A stretch of 64,000 nt of DNA from Cyrtodaria siliqua (GCA_037043455.1 JAWPHD010001442.1:124001-188000); one strand, 5' to 3'; counted from the stretch's first letter, positions 33,310 through 47,439 are shown. The notes: generated by a model not told the origin, from the letters alone. Numbers and translations are program-made.

Positions 33310-35397
33310 CTGAACGTATAATGCGGAATAAAGTTATTCGATTTTATTTTATTTTATTCTGTTAGCTGTATACTAGTATAATGTGTTCTCGGCCTTAACA
33401 TGGTCAATTGCTCTGGTACGGTTGATAGATAGTTATTGTTTTGCAAATCCTTACATATGCATGACTGTTCTACATACCCGCTATTATTTTAAGACGTGTC
33501 ATTTCATTATTGGTATTGTTGTTGCATGTTTGTTATTCTCTTCTGCTATGGTTCAAATACTCGATAAATTCTTCTTTTTTTTTCTTCTTTTTTTTTCTTC
33601 TTTTTTTTTTTATTTACATTTTTTGTTTGTTTTTGTTTTCGGTTGTATTTTTGTATGTTATTTAGGTATTTTAAATGTTAAATATAGTTATTCCTTTCAT
33701 TTATTAGTTCCCGATCTTTGAATTAATTGAATTTGATTATTGTAGTACTTCTGTCTTAATTACCCGACCTCAATCGATGTAAACTGTCTCCACATTTTTA
33801 CACTCTGGAAGATTCAGGTAATCTTTATTTCGTTGCTTTACTTATTGTTCGCACACTATCTCGGCCTTCATTAAATTGACGCTCTTGAGCGAAATTTGGC
33901 CTCACCCAAGATGTATTAGATAGTACATAATACATAGTCATATAGGGACACAATGAACAACCTTCTTCTCTGAAATCACAAAACAGGGATCTGTCAAGTA
34001 TTTCTTTAAGCATTTTGTGTCTCCATCGTAGCATGGCAGACACTTAGGGATCACTGTGTGCGTCGTCCGTCGTCCGTCACACTTTAACCTGCAACCTGAC
34101 CTTGGCCATAATTTGAGAAGTATTTGACCTATGTTCATTAAGCTTCACGCACATGTTCATTTTACTTCAAGGAATGTCGTTAAACATGTCCATTAACTCT
34201 GACTCATTTTGGCGGAGTTATGCCTAACTCTGCCCCCGCCCACCCCACCTTTTTTCCATAAAACTTTAACCTGCAACCTAACCAAGCTTGTAACTGGAAT
34301 AAGCATACGGCAGGCGACACAATGTTCCAAGGAACACCCATCTAGTTTAAAAGTCTTTAGTGTGATCAGGCCGGAGATCGTACTCACGACCTCCCGCACT
34401 CTTACGGTCGTATGGGGTCAGCATGCATGTTTTATGTTACTTTGTTCTCAACCTAAACCATTACTACATCAGTTGACGGAGGGTGTCATATATGGCACAG
34501 TACGTGGTTACCTATAATGTACATATGACAACGACTGATTCGAATCCAGGGTCTGACCCAGAATTCACCCTGCAGTCAGAGGCCTATGTCAAATTCACCA
34601 AAGCAAACATTTAATCCACAGTTTTCAATAGTTTTAATTAAACGCCTTACATGCTATAAGTAGTGATATATCCATACACATTGGAAAGGGTTTGAGATGG
34701 GACTCGTCCGTAGGAAAGTGGGTGTATGCAATACTTGATGTTTATATGGGTTCAGCATGCAATTGTATTGTTTCCTCGAACCCTGAGCTCCTCCTTGATC
34801 AGTTTAATGAGGGTGTTTATATTGGCACAACGGTTGCCTTAGATATGTAGATAAGAACGAACGTTTCCAGGGTCTGACCCCTATGGCCAGAGGTTAAGCT
34901 CAAACGTTCACATTCACCAAAATGAACATTACAGTCATGTTGTAATACTAAAGCTTTCAAAGACATTGCATTAACCATTTTGAAAACTGTAGATGATATA
35001 TTAACTTTGATGAAATTGACCTTTCAACCTTGACATCTGCACACATGGGCCCGATCCTGAATTCGAAAACGGCATTGTCATCAATATCTCATCGACAACC
35101 GTTGTGCCAAATATGTGCACCATCCTTTAACTGATGTAGGAGGAGTTAAGGGTACTTGATGCTAACCCCATATGACCATAAGTCCCGTCCCCCGGGGAGG
35201 AGGATCCGTATATAAAATCGTAAGGCCCGTTCCATATTATATACGTATACCAATTTAAGGAGGCTTAGTTACCTAGAATGTGCAGATGCACCCCGCCCCA
35301 TCCCACTCCCATCCCGACAACCCACTCCCACCACCTACCTCCTCCCTATTTCTCTGTTTGTTTTCATCCAAATTTAAACTAGTCTCTTCACCTTTTA

Positions 35398-38300
35398 TTG
35401 AAGACAGCAACCTTTGCGATAAATGGTGGCATTTTGAAGACAACAACGTGTGTAGTAAATGGTGGCATTTTGAAGACAACAACGTGTGTAGTAAATAGTG
35501 GTATTTTGAAGACAACAACGTGTGTAGTAAATGGTGGCATTTTGAAGACAACAACGTGTGTAGTAAATAGTGGTATTTTGAAGACAACAACGTGTGTAGT
35601 AAATAGTGGTATTTTGAAGACAACAACGTGTGTAGTAAATGGTGGCATTTTGAAGACAACAACATGTGTAGTAAATGGTGGCATTTTGAAGACAACAACG
35701 TTTGTATTAAATGGTGGCATTTTGAAGACAACAACTTGTATAGTAAATGGTGGCATTTTGAAGACAACAACATGTGTAGTAAATGGTGGCATTTTGAAGA
35801 CAAAATTGTGTGTAGTAAATGGTGGTATTTTGAAGACAACAACGTGTATAGTAAATGGTGGCATTTTGAAGACAACAACGTGTGTATTAAATGGTGGCAT
35901 TTTGAAGACAACAACGTGTGTATTAAATGGTGGCATTTTGAAGACAACAACATGTGTAGTAAATGGTGGCATTTTCAAGACAAAATTGTGTGTAGTAAAT
36001 GGTGGTATTTTGAAGACAACAACGTGTATAGTAAATGGTGGCATTTTGAAGACAACAACATGTGTAGTAAATGGTGGCATTTTGAAGACAACAACGTGTG
36101 TATTAAATGGTGGCATTTTGAAGACAACAACTTGTATAGTAAATGGTGGCATTTTGAAGACAACAACGTGTGTAGTAAATAGTGGTATTTTGAAGACAAC
36201 AACGTGTGTAGTAAATAGTGGCATTTTGAAGACAACAACGTGTGTATTAAATGGTGGCATTTTGAAGACAACAACTTGTATAGTAAATGGTGGCATTTTG
36301 AAGACAACAACATGTGTAGTAAATGGTGGCATTTTGAAGACAACAACGTGTGTAGTAAATAGTGGTATTTTGAAGACAACAACGTGTGTAGTAAATAGTG
36401 GCATTTTGAAGACAACAACATGTGTAGTAAATGGTGGCATTTTGAAGACAAAATTGTGTGTAGTAAATGGTGGTATTTTGAAGACAACAACATGTGTAGT
36501 AAATGGTGGCATTTTGAAGACAAAATTGTGTGTAGTAAATGGTGGTATTTTGAAGACAACAACGTGTATAGTAAATGGTGGCATTTTGAAGACAACAACG
36601 TGTGTAGTAAATGGTGGCATTTTGAAGACAAAAACATGTGTAGTAAATGGTGGCATTTTGAAGACAAAATTGTGTGTAGTAAATGGTGGTATTTTGAAGA
36701 CAACAACGTGTATAGTAAATGGTGGCATTTTGAAGACAACAACGTGTGTATTAAATGGTGGCATTTTGAAGACAACAACGTGTGTAGTAAATGGTGGCAT
36801 TTTGAAGACAACAACATGTGTAGTAAATGGTGGCATTTTGAAGACAACAACGTGTGTATTAAATGGTGGCATTTTGAAGACAACAACTTGTATAGTAAAT
36901 GGTGGCATTTTGAAGACAACAACGTGTGTAGTAAATAGTGGTATTTTGAAGACAACAACGTGTGTAGTAAATAGTGGTATTTGAAGACAACAACGTGTGT
37001 AGTAAATGGTGGTATTTTGAAGACAACAACGTGTATAGTAAATGGTGGCATTTTGAAGACAACAACGTGTGTAGTAAATAGTGGTATTTTGAAGACAACA
37101 ACGTGTGTAGTAAATGGTGGCATTTTGAAGACAACAACATGTGTAGTAAATGGTGGCATTTTGAAGACAACAACGTTTGTATTAAATGGTGGCATTTTGA
37201 AGACAACAACTTGTATAGTAAATGGTGGCATTTTGAAGACAACAACATGTGTAGTAAATGGTGGCATTTTGAAGACAAAATTGTGTGTAGTAAATGGTGG
37301 TATTTTGAAGACAACAACGTGTATAGTAAATGGTGGCATTTTGAAGACAACAACGTGTGTATTAAATGGTGGCATTTTGAAGACAACAACGTGTGTAGTA
37401 AATGGTGGCATTTTGAAGACAACAACATGTGTAGTGAATGGTGGCATTTTGAAGACAAAATTGTGTGTAGTAAATGGTGGTATTTTGAAGACAACAACGT
37501 GTATAGTAAATGGTGGCATTTTGAAGACAACAACATGTGTAGTAAATGGTGGCATTTTGAAGACAACAACGTGTGTATTAAATGGTGGCATTTTGAAGAC
37601 AACAACTTGTATAGTAAATGGTGGCATTTTGAAGACAACAACGTTTGTAGTAAATAGTGGTATTTTGAAGACAACAACGTGTGTAGTAAATAGTGGCATT
37701 TTGAAGACAACAACGTGTGTATTAAATGGTGGCATTTTGAAGACAACTTGTACAGTAAATGGTGGCATTTTGAAGACAACAACGTGTGTATTAAATGGTA
37801 GCATTTTGAAGACAACAACTTGTATAGTAAATGGTGGCATTTTGAAGACAACAACGTGTGTAGTAAATAGTGGTATTTTGAAGACAACAACGTGTGTAGT
37901 AAATAGTGGTATTTGAAGACAACAACGTGTGTAGTAAATGGTGGTATTTTGAAGACAACAACGTGTATAGTAAATGGTGGCATTTTGAAGACAACAACGT
38001 GTGTAGTAAATAGTGGTATTTTGAAGACAACAACGTGTGTAGTAAATGGTGGCATTTTGAAGACAACAACATGTGTAGTAAATGGTGGCATTTTGAAGAC
38101 AACAACGTTTGTATTAAATGGTGGCATTTTGAAGACAACAACTTGTATAGTAAATGGTGGCATTTTGAAGACAACAACATGTGTAGTAAATGGTGGCATT
38201 TTGAAGACAAAATTGTGTGTAGTAAATGGTGGTATTTTGAAGACAACAACGTGTATAGTAAATGGTGGCATTTTGAAGACAACAACGTGTGTATTAAATG

Positions 38301-40690
38301 GTGGCATTTTGAAGACAACAACGTGTGTAGTAAATGGTGGCATTTTGAAGACAACAACATGTGTAGTGAATGGTGGCATTTTGAAGACAAAATTGTGTGT
38401 AGTAAATGGTGGTATTTTGAAGACAACAACGTGTATAGTAAATGGTGGCATTTTGAAGAAAACAACATGTGTAGTAAATGGTGGCATTTTGAAGACAACA
38501 ACGTGTGTATTAAATGGTGGCATTTTGAAGACAACAACTTGTATAGTAAATGGTGGCATTTTGAAGACAACAACGTGTGTAGTAAATAGTGGTATTTTGA
38601 AGACAACAACGTGTGTAGTAAATAGTGGCATTTTGAAGACAACAACGTGTGTATTAAATGGTGGCATTTTGAAGACAACTTGTATAGTAAATGGTGGCAT
38701 TTTGAAGACAACAACATGTGTAGTAAATGGTGGCATTTTGAAGACAACAACGTGTGTAGTAAATAGTGGTATTTTGAAGACAACAACGTGTGTAGTAAAT
38801 AGTGGCATTTTGAAGACAACAACATGTGTAGTAAATGGTGGCATTTTGAAGACAAAATTGTGTGTAGTAAATGGCGGTATTTTGAAGACAACAACATGTG
38901 CAGTAAATGGTGGCATTTTGAAGACAAAATTGTGTGTAGTAAATGGTGGTATTTTGAAGACAACAACGTGTATAGTAAATGGTGGCATTTTGAAGACAAC
39001 AACGTGTGTAGTAAATGGTGGCATTTTGAAGACAACAACATGTGTAGTAAATGGTGGCATTTTGAAGACAAAATTGTGTGTAGTAAATGGTGGTATTTTG
39101 AAGACAACAACGTGTATAGTAAATGGTGGCATTTTGAAGACAACAACGTGTGTATTAAATGGTGGCATTTTGAAGACAACAACGTGAGTAGTAAATGGTG
39201 GCATTTTGAAGACAACAACGTGTGTAGTAAATGGTGGCATTTTGAAGACAACAACGTGTGTATTAAATGGTGGCATTTTGAAGACAACAACTTGTATAGT
39301 AAATAGTGGCATTTTGAAGACAACAACGTGTGTAGTAAATAGTGGTATTTTGAAGACAACAACGTGTGTAGTAAATAGTGGTATTTGAAGACAACAACGT
39401 GTGTAGTACATGGTGGCATTTTGAAGACAACAACATGTGTAGTAAATGGTGGCATTTTGAAGACAAAATTGTGTGTAGTAAATGGTGGTATTTTGAAGAC
39501 AACAACATGTGTAGTAAATGGTGGCATTTTGAAGACAAAATTGTGTGTAGTAAATGGTGGTATTTTGAAGACAACAACGTGTATAGTAAATGGTGGCATT
39601 TTGAAGACAACAACGTGTGTAGTAAATGGTGGCATTTTGAAGACAACAACATGTGTAGTAAATGGTGGCATTTTGAAGACAAAATTGTGTGTAGTAAATG
39701 GTGGTATTTTGAAGACAACAACGTGTTTAGTAAATGGTGGCATTTTGAAGACAACAACGTGTGTATTAAATGGTGGCATTTTGAAGACAACAACGTGTGT
39801 AGTAAATGGTGGCATTTTGAAGACAACAACATGTGTAGTAAATGGTGGCATTTTGAAGACAAAATTGTGTGTAGTAAATGGTGGTATTTTGAAGACAACA
39901 ACGTGTGTAGTAAATGGTGGCATTTTGAAGACAAAAGCTTGTATAGTAAATGGAGGTATTTTGAAGACAGCACATTTTATAGCAAATGGTGGCATTTGGA
40001 AGACAACAACGTGTGTAGTAAATGGTGGTATTTTGAAGACAACAACGTGTGTAGTAAATGGTGGCATTTTAAAGACAACAACTTGTGTAGTAAATGGTGG
40101 CATTTTGAAGACAAAAGCTTGTATAGTAAATGGTGGCATTTTCAAGACAAAAACGTGTGTAGTAAATGGTGGCATTTTGAAGACAACAACGTGTGTAGTA
40201 AATGGTGGCATTTTCAAGACATCAACGTGTGTAGTAAATGGTGGCATTTTGAAGACAACAACGTGTGTAGTAAATGGTGGCATTTTGAAGACAACAACGT
40301 GTGTAGTAAATGGTGGCATTTTCAAGACAACAACGTGTGTAGTAAATGGTGGCATTTTGAAGACAACAACGTGTGTAGTAAATGGTGGCATTTTAAAGAC
40401 AACAACTTGTGTAGTGAATGGTGGCATTTTGAAGACAAAAGCTTGTATAGTAAATTGTGGCATTTTCAAGACAACAACGTGTGTAGTAAATGGTGGCATT
40501 TTGAAGACAACAACGTGTGTAGTAAATGGTGGCATTTTAAAGACAACAACTTGTGTAGTAAATGGTGTCATTTTGAAGACAAAAGCTTGTATAGTAAATG
40601 GTGGCATTTTCAAGACAACAACGTGTATAGTAAATAGAGGTATTTTGAAGACAACAACTTGTATAGTAAATGGTGGCATTTTCAAGACAA
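35398..40690. repeat. 36-bp minisatellite, large array (about 147 units)
   Basis: Tandem 36-bp units with the core TTGAAGACAACAACGTGTG then TAGTAAATGGTGGCATT. Variants include AAAATTG, ACATG, ACTTGTATAG and TAGTGGTATT. Units are organised into higher-order blocks: a block starting at 36981 recurs at 37913 (932-bp period) with the same order of variants and the same indels. The unit length is a multiple of 3, so open frames of up to 964 codons exist (LKTTTCVVNGGI and FEDNNVCSKWWH on +, MPPFTTHVVVFK and CHHLLHTLLSSK on -). Five of six frames are largely open, which argues against any being a gene. A short relative is at 59221-59735. Confidence 0.95.
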
Positions 40691-41264
40691 CTACATCGCC
40701 ACAGGTGTTTAAATTCTCTTTTATATTGAAGTATGGTTCTCAACATTTAATTTTTAAATTCTCAACGGTCTGTGTGGATGTCAGGTTATCAGGAATTTAC
40801 CAATCACAAACAACAAAATAATTGGAAAGAACATGTTATTCAGAAAAGTGCAGGTTAGTACAGCAGGTTAGTACAGCATTGTATTTATATGTCAGAAATT
40901 TATAGTTGTGTCTATGTATACAGATAAAAGCGCTGTTTCCTAAATTGGATCTGACGACTCCGCAAATTGGATCTGACGACTCCGGAAATTGGATCTGTCG
41001 ACTTCCAAGTCCACAAATAAGTCGCCGATAAACCTGGAACAAAACAATAAATTTAGTACAAGTTCAAAAGCAAACATTGCCAGATCTATCCCAAAATGTT
41101 GGTGGAGTCATTCTAATAGTCTTGTTTGACTAGTATTATAAACATTGAATATTCTTATTTTTAAACATGTATTTATATATTTTATTTACCTAAATAACGT
41201 GTATTTATAAAGGAAATTGTATAGAAATCAATATATATGGATACATCTATTGATTGTGGCTTCA
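40691..41264. other. Spacer between the 36-bp array and AC satellite, unit B
   Basis: No gene recognised. A short repeat, AAATTGGATCTGACGACTCC, appears three times at about 40941-41000. Unit C has the equivalent at 59736-60261 with fewer copies. Confidence 0.75.
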
Positions 41265-42525
41265 TCACCACCAAACTACCACTACACTACCACCACAGAA
41301 CCACCAAACTACCACCAAACTACCACTACACTACCACCAAACTACCACCAAATTACCACAACACTACCACCAAACTACCACCAAACTACCACTACACTAC
41401 CACCAAACTACCACTACACTACCACCAAACTACCACCAAACTACCACCACAACATTATCCCTACAATACCACCACACAGCCACTAAACAATCACCACCGC
41501 AACCATAACCACACTAACACCACAAAACTATTACCAAACAACCACCACACAACAACTAAACTACTACCACATTTCCACCAAACTACCACTACACTACCGA
41601 CACACAACCATAACCACAATATCACCACCAAAATACCACCACCAAAATACCACCACTCTACAACACACTATCACCAAACTACTACCACACTACCCCGACA
41701 CGTAACTACCAAACTACCACCATACTACCACCATAATACCGCACGAAACGCCACAAAACTACCAACACACTACCACTAAATTACCACTACACTACGGCAC
41801 CAAACACCTCTATGTTACCATAACCAAACTACCGTCACACTACCACCACCAAACTACCATAACCATACTACCATCATCAAACCACCACCACGTACGAGGT
41901 GACCACCAAACTACAACCACTCTACCACCACACAACCACCACCATATTAACACCAAACTACCACTACACTACCACACTACCACTACCACCACCATACCAC
42001 CACACTTCCACCAAACTACCACCACACTACCACCATCATATTAACACCAAACTACCACTACACTACCACACTACCACTACCACCACCATACACCACACTT
42101 CCACCAAACTACCACCACACTACCACCATCATATTAACACCAAACTACCACTACACTACCACACTACCACTACCACCAACATACCACCACACTTCCACCA
42201 AACTACCACCACACTACCATCAAACTACCACCACCAAACTACAACCACTCTACCACCACACAACCACCACCATATTAACACCAAACTACCACTACACTAC
42301 CACACTACCACTACCACCACCATACCACCACACTTCCACCAAACTACCACCACACTACCACCATCATATTAACACCAAACTACCACTACACTACCACACT
42401 ACCACTACCACCAACATACCACCACACGTCCACCAAACTACCACCACACTACCATCAAACTACCACCACCAAACTATCACCACACTGCCACAACCAAAAT
42501 ACCACAACCAAAACACTACTACTCA
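41265..42525. repeat. AC-only satellite (CTACCACCAAA family), unit B
   Basis: About 1.26 kb of 9-12 bp motifs such as CTACCACCAAA, CTACCACTACA and CATCATATTAACACC. The + strand is almost free of G and poor in T. A roughly 100-bp higher-order block (about 41935-42030) repeats several times to about 42420. Thr/His/Tyr/Pro-rich open frames are by-products. Confidence 0.95.
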
Positions 42526-43310
42526 TAATAATATTACTGCATCGTTTAATTACTTTAGAACTGGTATATTTATAAGTGACTGTACACCACCAAGCTTATA
42601 TAACGTTGTATTTTTATGTATATACGTTGTATTTTTATGTATATATTAGTATAATGAGTACTAGTCAAAAGTCCTAAGTACCCTTCTAAAATATGTCAAT
42701 AATATTCTCATTGTTTTGTGTATAAAACTGCAAAATAACGAGTTTAAATCGTCGTTTAAACATGTTTTAAAGCTTTTGAGACGATGTGTTTTCTTGGAAA
42801 TAAGTTATAACACTTATAAATCTGGGTATATAGGATTTTGGATACTTCGAATTAGTGCAGCTTTCGATGTTCCTAATTCTAAAATATGCCAGCTAAAATT
42901 ATTTTGACATCATGTTTTACTAGCATTGTCACTACAAATGAGTTTGCAAAAAAAAAATTCTTAATATTTAATGTTAACGCTGAATTACAGTTACTTGAGT
43001 TTCACATGATATTCAATTAAAAGGGAGGTAATTTAGGATTATTCATGTTTCACTTTCTTATAGACGGAAAATCTGCAAATAAATGGGTCAAATGTTTATG
43101 TATTTTTGTTATATAATATTTCATATCCATTTTAAGAAATGTATTTCTTTAAGCCGACTTCGATTCATGTTTTGTGTTTTATCAACACATTTCATGTTTT
43201 CATATAAAAGGAGGGTAACTCTCAAAAGATGTAACAATTTAAAAACAAAATTAATGTTTTACAAACTATGGGTCAGAACAAATATACTTATCTCACAACT
43301 ATTCTAAACT
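42526..43310. other. AT-rich spacer at the end of unit B
   Basis: No gene recognised. Matches 61486-62257 closely, including AAAAGGGAGGTAATTTAGGA and AAAGGAGGGTAACTCTCAAA, so it is part of the duplicated unit. Confidence 0.75.
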
Positions 43311-43452
43311 ATTATATACTACTTGCCCTGTTATACAGGCTGTATACTACTTGCACTGTTATACAGGCTGTATACTACTTGCCCTGTTATACAGGCTGTA
43401 TACTACTTCCACTGTTATACAGGATGTCTACTACTTCCACTGTTATACTGGC
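43311..43452. repeat. 28-bp minisatellite, unit C
   Basis: About five units, same as at 1-174, here directly preceded by the unit-end spacer. This shows the spacer-minisatellite junction of the ancestral unit. Confidence 0.9.
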
Positions 43453-43514
43453 TATATGTCAAAGACGCGTCCAAGATATACATATTAAGCATATACTCGT
43501 ATACCTTCTTCTTA

Positions 43515-45067
43515 TTTTGAAGGGTTGGATGCACTAATTTCAAACAAGGTTTATTTTAAAGGGCTCTGAAAAACTTGAAAAAAAGCTGAAAGCGTTATCA
43601 AAATGCCTTGAGAAATAAGGGAGATATGACCTATTGAAAATTGCAAAGAAACATAAATAGAACCGGCCATCTTGGAACGATGATGCATCGCGCCTTTTTA
43701 CCATATATGGCACATTGACAAAATGTATTTTAAAGCAAATACAATCACTGGAAATAAGTAATAAGCATACACTTTATACATTTTACATCAATATATTTAT
43801 TTTTAATAAATTTGCAGTGATTCTCTTTGCTTTAAAATGTATTTTGTCAATTTGCCATATATGGTAAAAAGGCGCGATGACCTCATCGTTCCAAAATGGT
43901 TGCCTTCATTTAAAGGCATTTGCTGTAGTTTTCCATGCGCAGCTTTTTTGGGCCACTTCTGTTCTAAAACTATTGGATGGATTTTCCTACAAATTTACAA
44001 GTATGTTGCTTTTGATGTCTAGTTGTATTTTTTATAATTTTTTTTTTTTTTTTTTAAATTTTTTTTTATTGTCTTTATTTAAAAAAAAAATTAATTTTTT
44101 TTTATTGTCTTTATTTAAATAAAGGCCTATTATTAGATACATAAAATAGGAAAAATACAGCAATTTGTAAAAATTCCAACAAAATTAAAAAAAATAAGCA
44201 TAATGGTACGGTTCCAAAAACCAATATTAAATCTCAATATGCATGGTGACCTATAATTTTAATTGCATATATTGTCTAAATATATCTTCAAATAAATGCC
44301 TCAATAGGAAGTTTGAACAAATTCTGTTATTAGAAACATAACAAAAAAGGAAAATATACCATTTCTATATAATTTCATCAAAACTTGGCCTTTTAGCATA
44401 GGGGTAGGGTTTCAATTTTTTTTCTAAACAAGCATGGGGACCTATCATTTTTATTGCACATTTTGTTTTTATATATGTTAAACTATGTGCTTAGAAAGTT
44501 TAAACAAATTCTATTATTGGGAACATACAAAAAAAAAGGAAATTGTATCATTATGGGCTAATTTGTGCATAAATTGTGGTAATGGTCTCAACAGAGATTT
44601 TGTAAAAAAATATATGTTTTACATAAAGATGAGCTTTAAATGTTATTGTAATTAAATGGTCTTTGCTTTAATACAATTTTATCGGAATTGTGACCAATGA
44701 ACAAATGATTAGACTTCAAAAAATGTCTTATTTAGCTTTTTCATGGACTTGTTCAACTTTGTGGAAAGATTGACATGACGCTGGCATTACAAATTATTTT
44801 TTAAAATTTTAACAATCATGGTGACCTACCATTATTTTTGCCTTTTCTGTCTATATATATAACAGACTCACTGTACAAAAAGTTTAAAGAAAAATCTGTT
44901 ATGCAGAAAAAACTATAGAAAATGTCTTTAAGTTATTTGCAAATTTTCAATAGGTCATATCTCCTTTATTTTTATTGGCATTCTGATAATTCTTTCAGTT
45001 TTTTTCAAGTTGTTCAGAGCCCTTTTAAATAAACTGTATTTGAAAATAGTGCGTCAACCCCTTTAAA
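43515..45067. mobile_element. Long-inverted-repeat DNA element, unit C copy
   Basis: Counterpart of 230-1790, with the same arms around AAAGGGCTCTGAA and the nested foldback at 43667-43899. Differences are indels in A/T runs and a short extra block near 44776-44790. No coding frame. Confidence 0.65.
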
Positions 45068-45968
45068 TTCCACATCCGACCTCGACACAGAGCTCGGTGT
45101 TGACTTTAACTTGTTATTATAAATGGACTGTTGATAACGCACCACCCATTTAGTTCGGTCAACAAGAATTGTATAAGTAAGTGAGTGAGTAAGTAAGTAA
45201 GTAAATATTTTACTATAGTGACATGTGTATAACAATACAAATAATACATTTTACAAGAGCAGTTACAACACCCGGCCCCATGGGCCTATAATTCACTTTT
45301 AAATAATTCAATCCCCTGGTGGGGTGATAAGAATCAACCGACTGCTCGTTACTTAGCAGATGGATAGGACCCCTCCCCCCCCCCGCACCCCCCCCCCCCC
45401 CCCAACCACCACCACCACGAAAAGTAACCGACCCACCTGATGACCATAGGTGGCGACCCGTGTCGTTCAAGAAGGGAATCCTGGTGGTTGAGGTGGTATG
45501 GAGATCTGGTGGTTATCTCCACGTTGCAACACACCACTTTGGTTACGGACTTCAATTAGACGGGCGGTTTTGGCCCGATCTGATCAATCGGTTTATCACG
45601 CCAGCTATAAGAGATCCGAGCTTATTATTCAGACAGTACCTGTACACTGTATCTTACTTACCTTTTATATTGTTCTACTTTAAACATTATATAGACAGGG
45701 TCTTTTATGGCGGTGGAGCATGGGTTAATCATGTATTTCCAAACTCTATATGGCTATACTCATGCCACATTTTAGGCGGAACATAGGTGCGGCTCTTTGA
45801 CATTTTAGTCAAGGGGTATGTCCACTGGGGGGTCTGATTCGTTAATTTTATGTGAGTATACCTTCTACGTATTCTTGGCATTTTGATTGTTGGATATCCA
45901 AGGCAAATGTCCCCTTGTTGGACTCCGAGGTGGGTGTGAAGCGTGGAAGATGAATTCTTAACGCTCAT

Positions 45969-47418
45969 CATGGCATCACAAAACACACAAACTACTCATA
46001 AACGTAAAAAAAACAGAACATGAATCTGATACTGAGAAACCAGTGATCAACCAGTCCTTTCCTCGTTTTCTCATTATCGAATCGGAAAACGGGGAAAGGC
46101 CTGTCGCAGATATGTCACCTTTTGTAAACCAGAAAACTGTCCATTCCATTGCTGGACATGTAAAACAAATAAAAAAAATAAAAATAAAAACTCTCCTTAT
46201 TGAAACAGAAAAAAAATCTCACTCTGATAATTTACTAACAATTACACAAAATAATTTAATTTCAAACACCAAAGTCAAATGCTATCCTCACACCTCTATG
46301 AACATCTCCAAAGGCGTCATCAGGTGCACGGATCTCTCCGGAGTACCTGAAGAAGAAATTATCAACGAGCTTGCGCCGCGCCACAGTTGGTAACTGCGGC
46401 TCGCCGAATAACCATAAAGAGGAATGATACAATTATTAGTACAAATACTATCGTCCTCACATCTTACCAAGAACAATACAGGTGGCATATCTGCAATTAC
46501 ATGTCGACGCCTACATTCCAAACCCGTTACGCTGCTATTTGGGCACCACAAGTCCAGGTGTACTAAAGAAGAACTGTGTGGTAAATGTGGTGAGTCTGCA
46601 TTCAAGCATAACGAACCAGATTGTCCTAACACTTTCAAATGTACCAACTGCGGTCTAGGACATAACGCAAATTCAAAATTATGTAAAACATTCAAAAAAA
46701 AGAAAAAGAAATCATAACAGTTAAATATACACAAAACATTCACTTTCCAGAAGCACGAAAATTGATTGAAGCAAAATATAAAATTTCAAGTCAAACCTCT
46801 TACGCATCTATTCTTAGAACAGCAGCAACACACATAGAATGCAGGGATGCAAGTACGCAATACGAACCACAGTCAGAAATTCAAAATACAAAGAAAACTT
46901 CCTTAGTATCAAAAACAAACAAAAGTCAACAAACACAACTTAACAAACCAAAATTAAATTGTTCACCTAATCAAACTTTTTTATTTAAATCAAACGCAAA
47001 ATCGGCAAGCTCTGGCAATGCCAAGGGCACGTCAATTTCTCAGAATTGGAAAGCGGGTTCTTCTAAGACTGTGAAGTCTAGTAGTTCCCCCGTCGTGAAA
47101 CCTAATACTTCATCGGTTGGAAGGCCTAGTGCTGCTCCAACTAAGGAAGTTGGAAAGCCTAGTGCTTCTCCAACTAAGGAGCACAAGGAGCAGCCAAAGG
47201 TGTCTAACGGCCCTATTGAGCTGCATAAAAAATTCGAACACCTCATGGACATTTCAGAGACAGCAGCTGCACTGCCACATGAATCCTCTCTTGAAAAGTT
47301 AGTCGAGGTGTCACATCAGCTGACTTCTTCCAGGGAGGGGGATTCATCTGTGGAGATGTCACTGCTTGAGTCTCCTAAGACCTCTCCTAAATCTAAGGCC
47401 AAAAATAATAAAATTTAA
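45969..47418 (+). pseudogene. LINE copy C ORF1 (gag-like), broken
   Basis: Start ATGGCATCACAAAACAC with an early shift in an A-run. A long readable piece (46043-46393) contains FPRFLIIESENGERPVADM, SNTKVKCYPHTSMNISKGV and SGVPEEEIINEL. The knuckle region at 46556-46710 has CGKCGESAFKHNEPDC and CTNCGLGHNANSKLC but lacks the first CCHC because of the 13-bp deletion near 46535. The C-terminal Ser/Pro/Lys-rich part (46762-47418) is longer than in copy A because copy A lost 26 bp there. ORF2 starts 22 bp after the stop. Confidence 0.8.
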
Positions 47419-47439
47419 AAATCGCCTTAGAGCTAAATA

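Larger units (their letters stand above)
30830..35397. other. Non-coding 3' flank of TLR B
   Basis: This corresponds to 11326-15356 and 54602-59090. No gene is seen. It holds a candidate AATAAA at 31292-31297, the ancestral MITE at about 31928-32381, a unit-B-specific MITE at 32796-33309, and a pyrimidine-rich T/C tract at 33570-33612. The end (35283-35340) is a C-rich CCCACTCCC stretch leading into the 36-bp array. Confidence 0.7.

Noticed and set aside
35398..40690. CRISPR-like array
   Set aside because: Units are contiguous with no unique spacers, and the context is animal nuclear DNA.
35388..40821. Very long open frames (up to 964 codons) on both strands in the 36-bp array
   Set aside because: A 12-codon repeat unit without stops keeps five frames open by construction. 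No start context, signal, domain or splice support was seen. Treated as a minisatellite.
41217..42372. Thr/His/Tyr/Pro-rich proteins in the AC satellite
   Set aside because: Low-complexity translation of an AC-only satellite; overlapping frames give equivalent products.
42716..43307. Short frames in the unit-end spacer
   Set aside because: The corresponding spacer at 61486-62257 does not preserve them, so there is no sign of coding constraint.
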